The notes under the pieces were generated by a model. The model made no database searches. It saw only the letters and a program-made list of their open reading frames with translations, and was not told the origin of the DNA. A stretch of 62,955 bases of DNA from Halieaceae bacterium. GTDB lineage: Bacteria; Pseudomonadota; Gammaproteobacteria; Pseudomonadales; Halieaceae. Shown here one piece after another: positions 16,457 to 25,676 of this stretch. Both the position numbers and the translations under genes were made by a program. Where the stretch lies: NCBI GenBank assembly GCA_028280635.1, contig JANQLM010000009.1, positions 1-62,955 on the forward strand. Reading direction: 5' to 3'. Every line of letters begins with the position of its first letter. Position 1 is the stretch's first letter.

Positions 16457-18350
16457 ACTGCGCAATATTAGTCTACGACGCGGCACCAAGGTATTGCTGC
16501 GCGACGTGGACCTGACCATTCAGCCACAGCAGCACCTCGCGCTGACCGGCGCCAACGGCTGTGGCAAGTCGAGCCTGTTCGCGCTGCTGCTGGGCGAGCT
16601 GGGCGCAGACGGCGGTGAGATTGACGGCCTGGACAGCATGCGGCTGGCGAACATGGCCCAGGAAATCGCACCAAGCCAGTCCACCGCCCTGGAGTTCCTG
16701 ATCGAAGGCAATCCCGGGATCGCCGCTATTCGCCGCGAACTGGCCGCCGCGGACGAGGCCCGTGACTTCGAGCGCAGTGCCGAGCTGCACCAGGCCCTGG
16801 ACAGCGCCGGCGGCTACGATATTGAGCGGCGCGCCGAACGCATGCTGGAAGGGCTGGGTTTTGCCGCGGGCGACGGCGCGCGGGTCGTGGACAGCTTCTC
16901 CGGCGGCTGGCGCATCCGCCTCAATCTGGGGCGCGCCCTGATGGCGCCTTCGGATTTGTTGCTGCTTGATGAGCCCACCAACCACCTGGACCTGGATGCC
17001 ACCCTGTGGCTGGAACAGTGGCTCAAGGCCTACCCCGGCACCCTGATCCTGATCTCCCACGACCGCGAGTTTATCGACGCCACCTGTCAGCAGGTGCTGC
17101 ACGTGGAACAGCAGCGGGTGAATGCCTACCGCGGCAATTACTCGGCCTTCGAACAGCAGCGCGCCGAGCGGCTGGCCAACCAGCAGGCCAGTTACGAGAA
17201 ACAGCAGCGCAGGGTCGCCGAGATCGACGCCTTCGTCAGGCGCTTCCGCTACAAAGCCACCAAGGCGCGCCAGGCCCAGAGCCGACTCAAGGAACTGGAG
17301 CGCATGCAGCGCATCGCGCCGGCCCACGTCGACTCACCGTTCAGCTTTTCCTTCCTGGCGCCGGATCGCGCCAGCGACCCCATCCTCGGGCTGTCAGAGG
17401 CGACGCTGGGTTACCAGCAGCCGGTGCTCGACGCCGTCGACCTGACCCTGCGGCCCGGTAGCCGCATCGGCCTGCTGGGACGCAACGGCGCCGGCAAGTC
17501 CACACTGCTGAAGAGCCTCACCGGCGAACTGCCACTGCTGGCGGGCCAGCGCAACGAAGGCGCCCACTGCGCAGTGGGCTACTTCGACCAGCACCAGCTA
17601 GAGGCACTGGACCTGGATGCCAGCGCCTTTACCCACTTGCAGCGGCTACGCCCGGCGGCCCGCGAGCAGGAGGTGTTGGATTTTCTCGGCGGCTTTGGGT
17701 TTCGCGGCGACGACGCCACCTCAGCGATTGCGCCTTTTTCAGGCGGCGAGAAAACCCGCCTCGCCCTGGCGATGGTGGTCTGGCAGAAGCCCAACCTGTT
17801 GATCATGGACGAGCCCACCAACCACCTGGATATGGAGATGCGTCACGCCCTGACGGTCGCTCTGCAGGGTTACGAAGGCGCCATGGTGCTGGTCACCCAC
17901 GACCGCCACCTGCTGCGCAACACGGTAGACGAACTGCTGCTGGTTGACGATGGCGAGGTCAGCGCCTATCAGGAAGATGTCAGCAGCTACGAGCAGTGGG
18001 TACTGAAACAGCAGGAGGACGCCCCAGCCTCCCCGGCAAGCGCTGCCGAACGCGGCGGGCGCAGGGCCCAGCGCCAGGCAGCGGCGCGGCAGCGCGAGCA
18101 ACTGCGACCACTCAAAAAACAGATCGACAGCACCGAACATGCCCTGGAGAAGGCGGATGCGGCGCTACAGGCCCTCAATACGCGGCTGGCGGACACCGGG
18201 CTCTACGACAGCGACCGCAAACCGGAGCTGGATGAGTTGCTCAAGGAGCAGGGACGGCTGCGCCAGCAGTCAGAGCAGCTAGAAGCCACCTGGCTGCAAC
18301 TACAGCACGAACTGGAACAACGGGAAGCGGAGCTGGCCGCAGGCGCCTGA
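16449..18350 (+). CDS. yheS: ABC-F family ribosome-associated ATPase (YheS-like)
   Basis: 633 residues with two ABC domains. Walker A motifs GANGCGKSS (34-42) and GRNGAGKST, signature motifs FSGGWRIRL and FSGGEKTRL, and two LDEPTNHLD-type Walker B blocks are all present. There are no membrane segments. The inter-domain linker and a basic C-terminal coiled coil fit YheS. ABC-F proteins bind the ribosomal E site and relieve stalling. The ATG at 16449 lies 8 nt after a TAGAAT hexamer (16435-16440), so the mRNA may be leaderless. Confidence 0.93.
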   Translation: MIILRNISLRRGTKVLLRDVDLTIQPQQHLALTGANGCGKSSLFALLLGELGADGGEIDGLDSMRLANMAQEIAPSQSTALEFLIEGNPGIAAIRRELAAADEARDFERSAELHQALDSAGGYDIERRAERMLEGLGFAAGDGARVVDSFSGGWRIRLNLGRALMAPSDLLLLDEPTNHLDLDATLWLEQWLKAYPGTLILISHDREFIDATCQQVLHVEQQRVNAYRGNYSAFEQQRAERLANQQASYEKQQRRVAEIDAFVRRFRYKATKARQAQSRLKELERMQRIAPAHVDSPFSFSFLAPDRASDPILGLSEATLGYQQPVLDAVDLTLRPGSRIGLLGRNGAGKSTLLKSLTGELPLLAGQRNEGAHCAVGYFDQHQLEALDLDASAFTHLQRLRPAAREQEVLDFLGGFGFRGDDATSAIAPFSGGEKTRLALAMVVWQKPNLLIMDEPTNHLDMEMRHALTVALQGYEGAMVLVTHDRHLLRNTVDELLLVDDGEVSAYQEDVSSYEQWVLKQQEDAPASPASAAERGGRRAQRQAAARQREQLRPLKKQIDSTEHALEKADAALQALNTRLADTGLYDSDRKPELDELLKEQGRLRQQSEQLEATWLQLQHELEQREAELAAGA

Positions 18351-18442
18351 TTGCGTCGACCGGCTCACAGTTCTCGCCACAGACCGCCTAAAACCCCCCT
18401 TTATGTCACGGAACTGTAAGAAATAGGGGCGTAGCATGGACC

Positions 18443-20257
18443 GTGGAACAGTGGCGCCAGACAAAACCCATGTCGACACAGGGCACAAGAGAAGAACTGC
18501 TGGCCATTATCGAGGGCCCGGCCCTGACCAGCGTTTACCAGCCGGTGGTGAATATCCAGCACCAGCGGCTGTACGGCTATGAGGCGCTGACCCGCGGCCC
18601 CGCCAACAGTACCCTGCACAATCCCCTCACGCTGTTTGACGCCGCTCTTCGCTACGACCTCATGGGCGAGCTGGAATTCGCCTGCTCGCGGGTGGCCTGC
18701 GAGACCTTTGCGCACTTCAAAAGCAACGGACGCCTGTTCCTGAATATCTCACCGCTGAGCCTGCTTGAGCGCCACTATCGGCTGGGCATGCTGACCCAGG
18801 TGCTGGATCACGCCCGGCTGTCGCCGGAAAACGTAGTGATCGGGCTGTCCGAGCAATACCCCATGGACGACTACGACACCCTGCGCAAGGCCACGGACCA
18901 GTGTCGCGCGGAGGGCTTCTCGATTGCGATCGACGACCTCGGCGCCGGCTACGCGGGCCTGCGCACCTGGTCGGAACTGCGCCCGCAGTTCGTGAAGATC
19001 GACCGGCATTTCGTCGAGAACATTCACAACGACCAGGTCAAGAAGGAGTTTGTGCGCTCCATTGTCGAGATCGCCGCGGAACTGGATTGCCAGGTGATCG
19101 CCGAGGGTATCGAGACGCCGGAAGACCTGAAGACCGTACAGGACATGGGCATCCCCTATGGCCAGGGCTTCCTGCTGGGCAGGCCGGCTGCCCACCCGGA
19201 ACAGGACATGGTGGTGCTGAGCCGCATCCGCAGCCCCGAGAACACAGCGCGGCAGCGCCACCGCTCGGCCATGCGCGCCCGGGAAATGGCCAGCAATCCA
19301 CGCACCGCGACACCGGATACCAGCGTGGAAGAAGTCTGCGACATCTTTCACAACAATCGCAGCATGACCTGCCTGCCAATACTGAGCGGCACCCGGCCGG
19401 TAGGCCTCGTCGACCGCCACGATATTCTCGAACTGCTGTCGCAGCAGTACGCGCGCTCCCTGCACGGCCGCAAGCCGATCAGCCATTTCATGAATACGCG
19501 GCCCATTGTGGTAGACGTGGAAACACGACTGGAAGACATCAGCCGCCAGCTCACCACCGATCCGGCCGGGCGGCTGAGCCAGGATTTCCTGGTCACCCAT
19601 GGAGGGGATTACTTCGGGGTTGGCAGCACCGCGACACTGCTGCGGCGCATTACCGAGCAGCAGATTCGCAACGCCCGCTACGCCAACCCGCTGACCCTGT
19701 TGCCCGGCAATGTGCCGCTGCACGAGCAGATTGAATCACTGCTGGAGGCAGGCGACAGCTTCCGCATCGCCTATTTCGACGTCAACCACTTCAAGCCCTA
19801 CAACGACCACTACGGTTATAGCTGGGGCGACGACGTCATCATCGCGCTGTCGCAGATTCTCATGGAAGAGGCACATCCGGAGCGGGACTTCGTCGGCCAC
19901 GTGGGGGGTGACGACTTCGTGGCCATTATGCAGTCGGAAGACTGGGAGGCGCGTTGCCACCGGGTGCTGAAGAAATTCGACGCGGCCTGTGCGGCGTTCT
20001 ATACCCTGGAAGACTTCGGCAAGGGCGGAATCTGGAACCTGGACCGCTCCGGCGAGCGGCAGTTCTTCAAGCTGCTGAGCCTGTCCTGTGGTGTCGCCCA
20101 CCCCGACCCGGCCTATTGCCGATCCCTGCATGAAGTGTCCGCCCTGGCGGTGGACGCCAAGACCCAGGCCAAGCGCCAGGGCGGCAGCGCGGTGTTTGTT
20201 TCCCGGCGCCGGCGGCCGCCCGAGCAGCCACTGGAGGACCAGGCGATGGCGCGTTAG
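18443..20257 (+). CDS. EAL-CBS-GGDEF cyclic di-GMP signalling protein
   Basis: 604 residues, no membrane segment, so cytoplasmic. EAL domain about 15-250 with its catalytic set intact: E47, N101, E137, D164-D165, K185, E221 and Q241, so phosphodiesterase activity is likely. Two CBS motifs follow (about 275-400), probably binding adenine nucleotides. The C-terminal GGDEF domain (about 430-585) carries GGDDF at 488-492, an altered active-site motif. The GTG at 18443 is used; an ATG at 18470 is an alternative. Confidence 0.87.
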   Translation: MEQWRQTKPMSTQGTREELLAIIEGPALTSVYQPVVNIQHQRLYGYEALTRGPANSTLHNPLTLFDAALRYDLMGELEFACSRVACETFAHFKSNGRLFLNISPLSLLERHYRLGMLTQVLDHARLSPENVVIGLSEQYPMDDYDTLRKATDQCRAEGFSIAIDDLGAGYAGLRTWSELRPQFVKIDRHFVENIHNDQVKKEFVRSIVEIAAELDCQVIAEGIETPEDLKTVQDMGIPYGQGFLLGRPAAHPEQDMVVLSRIRSPENTARQRHRSAMRAREMASNPRTATPDTSVEEVCDIFHNNRSMTCLPILSGTRPVGLVDRHDILELLSQQYARSLHGRKPISHFMNTRPIVVDVETRLEDISRQLTTDPAGRLSQDFLVTHGGDYFGVGSTATLLRRITEQQIRNARYANPLTLLPGNVPLHEQIESLLEAGDSFRIAYFDVNHFKPYNDHYGYSWGDDVIIALSQILMEEAHPERDFVGHVGGDDFVAIMQSEDWEARCHRVLKKFDAACAAFYTLEDFGKGGIWNLDRSGERQFFKLLSLSCGVAHPDPAYCRSLHEVSALAVDAKTQAKRQGGSAVFVSRRRRPPEQPLEDQAMAR

Positions 20258-20521
20258 TCAGGGAGCTTCCAACCCGGCTAAAAGTCTCAGCTTCGCGGCT
20301 CGCGACAGCTTCCTGATTTCTGCCTCCCGCGACTGGGCAGCGGCCCGGTCGTGGGCCGGCTCAGACCAGGCCAGTTCTACCGGCCGCCGGCCGCGGGTGT
20401 AACGGGCGCCACCCGCCAGTTCGCCATTGTGCTGCCGCAGGCGCCGCTCCAGATCTCGGGCGACCCCGGTATAGAAGCTGCCGTCGCGGCAACGCAGCAG
20501 GTAGACCCACCAGTCCGCCAC
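20258..20521 (-). CDS. GIY-YIG domain protein (UPF0213/YhbQ-like)
   Basis: 87 residues forming a lone GIY-YIG nuclease domain: WWVYLLRCRDGSFYTGVARD at the start, then the RRLRQHN arginine region and a C-terminal basic helix with the catalytic-type Glu (SREAEIRKLSRAAK). Small members of this family show weak nuclease activity in vitro. Starts with GTG. Its stop codon abuts the stop codon of the EAL gene with no gap. Confidence 0.88.
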   Translation of the reverse strand: MADWWVYLLRCRDGSFYTGVARDLERRLRQHNGELAGGARYTRGRRPVELAWSEPAHDRAAAQSREAEIRKLSRAAKLRLLAGLEAP

Positions 20522-20535
20522 TATCAGGCCGGCAT

Positions 20536-21279
20536 TCAGCAGCAGCCGCTGCCGCCGGGCTTGACCGCTACCACGGTGGCGGAGTGGAAGTTGACGCCCT
20601 CGACGGTCTGCCAGGGCTCAGCTTCGAAGCTGTCGTAGCTGACATTCTCGAAGCCCGCCGCGGTGAAGGCATCGAGGAAAGCCTGTTGCTGGTAGGCGCC
20701 GGAGATGCAGCCGCTCCACAGTTCCGCATCCTGCTTCAGGTGTTCCGGCACCTCGGCATCGCTGACAATATCGGAGATGGCTACCCTGCCGCCCGGCTTC
20801 AACACCGAGTACACGCCGTCGATGAGCCGCTGGCGGTCGCTCTCAGCCACCAGGTTCAGCACGCAGTTGGAAATCACCAGGCTGGCGCTGCCGGCTTCTA
20901 CCAGGTCGCCGACGTCCTGGATGTAGCCCTTGCGGAACTCCACCACACTGTAGCCCAGCTTTTCCGCCATCTGGGTGCGATAGCGCTCGGCCAGGGCCAG
21001 CATGTCGTCGGTCATATCGATACCGATTACGCGGCCATCGGCGCCGACAATCTGGGCCGCGATATAGCAGATCTTGCCGCCGCCGCTGCCGAGGTCGACC
21101 ACGGTATCGCCCTTGCGCGCATAGCGTGAGGGGTCGCCACAGCCGTAGTCCTTCTCGATGATTTCTGCCGGCAGCAGCTCCAGCATCTCCGGCCGGTACT
21201 GCACCGGGCAACAGAGACTTTCCTGGCGCTCACTGGCGCCTTCGGCGTAACGTTCCTGGACAATGGATTCAACAGTCAT
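20536..21279 (-). CDS. Arsenite methyltransferase-like SAM-dependent methyltransferase (ArsM family)
   Basis: 247 residues. SAM motif VDLGSGGG (61-68). Cysteines fall where ArsM enzymes bind As(III): C47 in YGCGDP, C71 in GGKICYIAA, C139 in SNCVLNL and C191 in WSGCISGA. Extra Cys pairs sit at C23-C24 and at the very C-terminus (C246-C247). ArsM methylates arsenite to methylated, partly volatile forms. An AAGGA ribosome site precedes the ATG. It follows the TVP38-reductase fusion by 32 nt. No arsR, arsS or arsenite pump is nearby, so the physiological substrate is unproven. Confidence 0.8.
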   Translation of the reverse strand: MTVESIVQERYAEGASERQESLCCPVQYRPEMLELLPAEIIEKDYGCGDPSRYARKGDTVVDLGSGGGKICYIAAQIVGADGRVIGIDMTDDMLALAERYRTQMAEKLGYSVVEFRKGYIQDVGDLVEAGSASLVISNCVLNLVAESDRQRLIDGVYSVLKPGGRVAISDIVSDAEVPEHLKQDAELWSGCISGAYQQQAFLDAFTAAGFENVSYDSFEAEPWQTVEGVNFHSATVVAVKPGGSGCC

Positions 21280-21311
21280 AACAGGTCCTTCGATACCACA
21301 GAGAGTTCGGT

Positions 21312-23459
21312 TTAATGGCTGGTCGCCCCGCGGCGCCAGCTGTGCAGCTTTTCGACCCAGTTGAGCAGGCCCTCGGGCTTACGTGCCTTGCGCCACTCGC
21401 CGGCGACAAACTTGTTGCTCTCGGACAGGGTCGGGTAGACATGGATGGTGCCGAGAATCTTGTTGAGGCCGATGCCATGTTTCATGGCCAGTACGTACTC
21501 GGCGAGCAGCTCGGCGGCGTGGTAACCAACAATAGTGACACCGAGGATGCGATCCTTGCCGGGCTCAGTCAGCACCTTGATAAAGCCGTGGGCCTCGCTG
21601 TCGGCAATCGCACGGTCGAGATCATCGATGTCGTAGCGGGTGACTTCGTACTCGATGTCACGCTCCTTTGCCTCCAGCTCGTTGAGGCCCACGCGGGCCA
21701 CTTCCGGATCGGTGAAGGTGGTCCAGGGCACCACCGAGTAATCGACCCGGAACTTGCGGGCGAAGCCGAACAGGGAATTCACCGCCGTGTACCAGGCCTG
21801 GTGACTGGCCATGTGCGTGAACTGGTAGGGCCCGACGATATCACCACAGGCCAGCACCGTCGGTACGCTGGTGCGCAGGTAGTCATCCACCACCAGGGTA
21901 CCGTTAGGGTTGGTTTCGATGCCCAGCGCCTCAAGACCGAGGCCCTCGGAGTTGGCCTTGCGGCCCACCGCCACCAGCACCCGGTCAAACTCCAGCGTCC
22001 GGGTCTCGCCGTCGCAATCGAACTCGGCGAGGTTGCGACCCTCCTGCCTGCGGAAGCCGACGGCCCGGTGGCCGGTCAAAACCTGGATACCTGAGCCGCG
22101 GAAGACCTCGGTGACGTGGGCGGCCACCTCAGCGTCCTCCCGCGGCATGATCTGCGGCGCCATGTCCACCAGGGTGACCTGGCTGCCCAGCCGTGAGAAG
22201 GCCTGCGCCAGTTCGCAGCCGATCGGCCCGGCGCCCATGACCAGTAGACGCCCGGGCAGGTCGCGCAAGTCCCACAGGCTGTCGGAAGTCAGGTAGTCCT
22301 GTTCGTCCAACCCCGGCACCGGTGGCACGAAGGGCCGCGCTCCGGAGGCGATGACAATATTGCGGGCGCTGCGGCGCTGGCCGTCGATCTCCACTTCCCA
22401 GGGTGACACCAGCTTCGCCTCACCGCTGATGCAGTTGACCCCCAGCGAGGTGAAGCGCTCCACCGAGTCGTGCGGTTCTATTTTGGCAATCACCGACTGC
22501 ACTCGCTCCATCACCGCGGGGAAATCCACCCGGGCCTCCACCGCAGCGAGCCCAAACTCCGGCGCACGCCGCAGATATTCGGCGATGCGGCCGGAACGAA
22601 TCAGGGCTTTGCTCGGAACGCAGCCAGTGTTCAGGCAGTCGCCACCCATCTTGTGGCGCTCCACCAGGCTGACCCTCGCGCGCACGGTGGCGGCGATCAG
22701 TGCAGCCACCAGGCCGGCAGAACCGGCGCCAATCACCAGCATGTTGTCGTCGAACTGGCGCGGTTTCTCAAAGCGCGCCAACGCCTTGCGGGATTTGATA
22801 GCGCCAAGCAGCCAGCGCGCCATTAGCGGGAAGACTGCCAGCAACGCAAAAGACAGCAGAAGATCCAGCGACAGGATGCCGCCCAGCCCCTCGAGCTGCC
22901 CCAATTGGGTGCCCGCGTTCACATACACGGCGGTGCCCGCCAGCATGCCCACCTGGCTGACCCAATAGAAACGCCACAGGGAAATGGGCAGCACACCCAT
23001 GACCAGGTTGATGACGAAAAACGGGAAGATCGGCACCAGCCGCAGGCCGAAAAGATAGAAGGCACCGTCGCGCTCGAAGCCGGCGTTGACGGATCGGAAC
23101 TGCCGCTTGAAGCGGTTCTGCACCCAGTCGCGCAGCAGTACCCGGGACACAAAGCAGGCGAGGGTCGCGCCCACGCTGGAAGCGAAAGACACCAGCAGCA
23201 GGCCGTACCAGAAGCCAAACAGCGCACCACCCGCCAGGGTCATGACGGCGGCGCCGGGCAGGGACAGGCCGGTGACCACCACATACAGCACAAAATAGAT
23301 GGCGCCGGTGCTCCAGGGGTGCTCCGCATAGTAGGCCCTGAAATCGCCCATGCGAGCCTTGATTTCCTCAAAGCGCAGGTAGCTGCCAAGGTCAAAACTG
23401 ACCCAGAGCGCAATGGCCGCGCCAATTGCTACCAGTACCGCGATCTGCTTCCTGTTCAT
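21312..23459 (-). CDS. TVP38/TMEM64 membrane domain fused to a mercuric-reductase-like FAD/NAD(P) disulfide oxidoreductase
   Basis: 715 residues. About 1-225 is a DedA/TVP38-type membrane domain with five or six segments. About 238-700 is a pyridine-nucleotide disulfide oxidoreductase with FAD motif GAGSAG, the redox-active CLNTGC pair, NAD(P) motif GAGPIG and the ACGDIVG FAD block. The C-terminal HVYPTLSE has Tyr where glutathione reductases have the catalytic His, as in membrane-linked MerA-like proteins. There is no HMA domain or terminal Cys pair, so it is not classical MerA. The ATG at 23459 matches where homology begins. It precedes the ArsM-like gene in an operon. Confidence 0.85.
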   Translation of the reverse strand: MNRKQIAVLVAIGAAIALWVSFDLGSYLRFEEIKARMGDFRAYYAEHPWSTGAIYFVLYVVVTGLSLPGAAVMTLAGGALFGFWYGLLLVSFASSVGATLACFVSRVLLRDWVQNRFKRQFRSVNAGFERDGAFYLFGLRLVPIFPFFVINLVMGVLPISLWRFYWVSQVGMLAGTAVYVNAGTQLGQLEGLGGILSLDLLLSFALLAVFPLMARWLLGAIKSRKALARFEKPRQFDDNMLVIGAGSAGLVAALIAATVRARVSLVERHKMGGDCLNTGCVPSKALIRSGRIAEYLRRAPEFGLAAVEARVDFPAVMERVQSVIAKIEPHDSVERFTSLGVNCISGEAKLVSPWEVEIDGQRRSARNIVIASGARPFVPPVPGLDEQDYLTSDSLWDLRDLPGRLLVMGAGPIGCELAQAFSRLGSQVTLVDMAPQIMPREDAEVAAHVTEVFRGSGIQVLTGHRAVGFRRQEGRNLAEFDCDGETRTLEFDRVLVAVGRKANSEGLGLEALGIETNPNGTLVVDDYLRTSVPTVLACGDIVGPYQFTHMASHQAWYTAVNSLFGFARKFRVDYSVVPWTTFTDPEVARVGLNELEAKERDIEYEVTRYDIDDLDRAIADSEAHGFIKVLTEPGKDRILGVTIVGYHAAELLAEYVLAMKHGIGLNKILGTIHVYPTLSESNKFVAGEWRKARKPEGLLNWVEKLHSWRRGATSH

Positions 23460-23611
23460 GCTGTCTCTGCCTTTTCTTCCGTTGAAGCTCTGCCGCACCC
23501 GGCCTTCTTAGTTGCGGTTCCCGGGCAATGGTTCCACGGCAAAGCGGCCAGCTTATACCAATTGCCGCTATCAGGATGCCGAAAGGTGCTAAGCAGGCGG
23601 GCGGCGATTCC

Positions 23612-23639
23612 TTGTACAGCGTCGCCCCGGTGGTATGAT
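23612..23639 (+). promoter_or_regulatory. Predicted sigma-70 promoter of trxA
   Basis: TTGTAC (23612-23617), a 16-nt spacer, and TATGAT (23634-23639) preceded by TGG, giving an extended -10. The start point would be near 23646, leaving a leader of about 34 nt before the trxA ATG. Confidence 0.55.
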
Positions 23640-23679
23640 TGCGCGCTTACCGATTCCAGAAACATTCACGGAGACACCC

Positions 23680-24006
23680 ATGAGTGAACACATTGTTCAT
23701 GTGAGCGACGCCACTTTCGATGCGGAAGTCCTGAGCTCGGATATCCCGGTACTGGTGGACTTCTGGGCCGAGTGGTGTGGCCCCTGCAAAATGATCGCAC
23801 CGGTCCTGAACGAGATCGCCGACGAGTACGCCGGCAAGATCAAGGTCTGCAAGGTCGATGTCGACGCCAACCCGGAGGTGCCGCCGAAATTCGGCATTCG
23901 CGGTATCCCCACGCTGATCATCTTCAAAGGCGGCAACGCCGAAGCCACCAAGGTCGGTGCCCTGTCCAAGACCCAATTGACCGAATTCGTCGAGGCGTCT
24001 GTCTGA
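23680..24006 (+). CDS. trxA: Thioredoxin 1
   Basis: 108 residues with the active site W32-C33-G34-P35-C36-K and the cis-proline segment [11 protein letters not shown]. General cytoplasmic dithiol reductant for ribonucleotide reductase and other targets. The ATG at 23680 follows a GGAG ribosome site. Located upstream of rho, a conserved arrangement. Confidence 0.97.
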   Translation: MSEHIVHVSDATFDAEVLSSDIPVLVDFWAEWCGPCKMIAPVLNEIADEYAGKIKVCKVDVDANPEVPPKFGIRGIPTLIIFKGGNAEATKVGALSKTQLTEFVEASV

Positions 24007-24192
24007 CCAGATACGCTGGCAGGTGCCCGCAAAGGCCACGCAAGTCTTTGTGAGCGCCGCATTTTTTTGCCAGGGGGGGTATAGACGCCCCCCGATGGCC
24101 GTGCTACATTTCAACGCGTCCTGCACCCCGCAGGGCACTATAACAAGCAAACACTCCCTTAGCGTCGACGGCGCAGTGACCTGGCTTTTCAT

Positions 24193-24231
24193 CGACTCTT
24201 AACAGTCGGCTGTATCGACTCTTGATAGTCG
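24193..24231 (+). repeat. Tandem pair of CGACT/AGTCG hairpins in the rho leader
   Basis: The unit ATCGACTCTTRAYAGTCG occurs twice with a period of 23 nt. Stem 1 is 24193-24197 with 24204-24208 (loop CTTAAC); stem 2 is 24216-24220 with 24227-24231 (loop CTTGAT). Both loops keep CTT and differ at two positions, while the stems are identical, which suggests the stems matter. Confidence 0.7.
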
Positions 24232-24272
24232 CTCTGGGTACCGGTCAAGCGTAAGCATCCAGGCGAAGTGTC

Positions 24273-24288
24273 CTGAACAGACGTTCAG
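24273..24288 (+). other. 6-bp hairpin in the rho leader
   Basis: CTGAAC (24273-24278), loop AGAC, GTTCAG (24283-24288). Perfect stem with a four-base loop, 111 nt upstream of the rho ATG. No T run follows, so it is not an intrinsic terminator. Confidence 0.5.
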
Positions 24289-24398
24289 CCAATGTCCGTC
24301 ACCAACGATGACTCACACTGTGGCGCCTGCGCCGCTGCTCCGTTTCGGAACGACTAATACCCCCAAGAATCCTCCAAGAAGCAAATCCATAAACCTCT

Positions 24399-25667
24399 AT
24401 GAACCTGACTGACCTCAAAACCAAATCCACCCAGGAACTGATCGACATCGCCTCGGAGATCGGCCTGGATAACATCGCCCGTTCTCGCAAGCAGGACATT
24501 ATCTTCTCGATCCTCAAACGCCACGCAAAAAGCGGCGAGGACATCTATGGCGATGGCGTACTGGAAATCCTGCAGGACGGCTTCGGCTTCCTGCGCTCGG
24601 CGGAGGGTTCCTACCTGGCCGGGCCGGATGACATCTATGTATCACCCAGCCAGATTCGACGCTTCAACCTGCGCACCGGCGATTCCATCAATGGCAAGAT
24701 TCGCCCGCCCAAGGACAGCGAGCGCTACTTCGCGCTGCTGAAAGTCGGCGAGGTCAACTTCACCAAGCCGGAGGATTCCAAGCACAAAATCCTGTTCGAG
24801 AACCTCACGCCGCTGTTCCCGAACGAGCGCCTGCAACTGGAGAAAGGCAACGGCTCCACCGAAGACCTGACCGGGCGCATCATCGACCTGGTGGCACCTA
24901 TCGGCAAGGGACAGCGCGGCCTGCTGGTGGCGCCGCCCAAGGCCGGTAAAACCATCATGATGCAGAACATCGCGCAGGCGATTATCAGCAACAATCCCGA
25001 GTGCTACGTCATTGTGCTGCTGATCGACGAGCGTCCGGAAGAAGTGACCGAAATGCAGCGCTCGGTCGGCGCCCAGGGCGCCGAGGTGGTGGCGTCTACC
25101 TTCGACGAGCCCCCGGCCCGCCACGTGCAGGTAGCCGACATGGTGATCGAGAAAGCCAAGCGCCTGGTTGAGCACAAGCGCGACGTGGTGATTCTGCTCG
25201 ACTCCATTACCCGCCTGGCCCGCGCCTACAACACCGTGGTGCCCTCCTCCGGCAAGGTATTGACCGGTGGCGTCGACGCCCATGCCCTGGAGCGCCCCAA
25301 GCGCTTCTTCGGCGCGGCCCGCAACATCGAGGAAGGCGGTAGCCTCAGCATTATCGCCACCGCCCTGATCGACACCGGCTCCAAGATGGACGAGGTGATC
25401 TACGAGGAGTTCAAGGGTACCGGCAACATGGAGTTGCACCTCGACCGCAAGGTAGCGGAGAAGCGCGTCTACCCGGCCATCAATATCCGCCGCTCCGGCA
25501 CCCGCCGCGAAGACCTGCTTACCAGCGAGGAGGAACTGCAGCGCATGTGGATTCTGCGCAAGCTGCTGCACGGTATGGAAGACCTGCCGGCCATCGAGTT
25601 CCTCACCGACAAGCTCAAGGACACCAAGACCAACGAGGAGTTCTTCCTCTCCATGAAGCGCAAGTAA
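24399..25667 (+). CDS. rho: Transcription termination factor Rho
   Basis: 422 residues, normal length. N-terminal helical and cold-shock-like RNA-binding domain (about 1-125), then the RecA-type ATPase with P-loop APPKAGKT near 178-186, the [12 protein letters not shown] block, the Q-loop and the R-loop [17 protein letters not shown]. The hexamer translocates on C-rich RNA and stops transcription. The long structured leader suggests autoregulation. The stop TAA is followed in the same frame by a peptidase remnant. Confidence 0.98.
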   Translation: MNLTDLKTKSTQELIDIASEIGLDNIARSRKQDIIFSILKRHAKSGEDIYGDGVLEILQDGFGFLRSAEGSYLAGPDDIYVSPSQIRRFNLRTGDSINGKIRPPKDSERYFALLKVGEVNFTKPEDSKHKILFENLTPLFPNERLQLEKGNGSTEDLTGRIIDLVAPIGKGQRGLLVAPPKAGKTIMMQNIAQAIISNNPECYVIVLLIDERPEEVTEMQRSVGAQGAEVVASTFDEPPARHVQVADMVIEKAKRLVEHKRDVVILLDSITRLARAYNTVVPSSGKVLTGGVDAHALERPKRFFGAARNIEEGGSLSIIATALIDTGSKMDEVIYEEFKGTGNMELHLDRKVAEKRVYPAINIRRSGTRREDLLTSEEELQRMWILRKLLHGMEDLPAIEFLTDKLKDTKTNEEFFLSMKRK

Positions 25668-25676
25668 TACTGCTTG

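Larger units (their letters stand above)
24007..24398 (+). other. Long structured leader region upstream of rho
   Basis: 392 bp without a confirmed gene. From 5' to 3' it holds a G-run/C-run hairpin (24073-24093, six G:C pairs), a possible 35-codon open frame (24095-24202), two tandem near-identical hairpins (24193-24231), and a third 6-bp hairpin (24273-24288). In enterics the rho leader mediates autoregulation by Rho-dependent termination. Here the repeated hairpins are the conspicuous element. Confidence 0.6.

Noticed and set aside
21312-23459. True mercuric reductase (MerA)
   Set aside because: No N-terminal heavy-metal domain and no C-terminal vicinal cysteine pair; no merR, merT or merP nearby; the membrane fusion is typical of a separate family.
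24073-24093. Intrinsic terminator of trxA
   Set aside because: The G6/C6 hairpin is strong, but no T run follows it; the T run at 24062-24068 comes before the stem.
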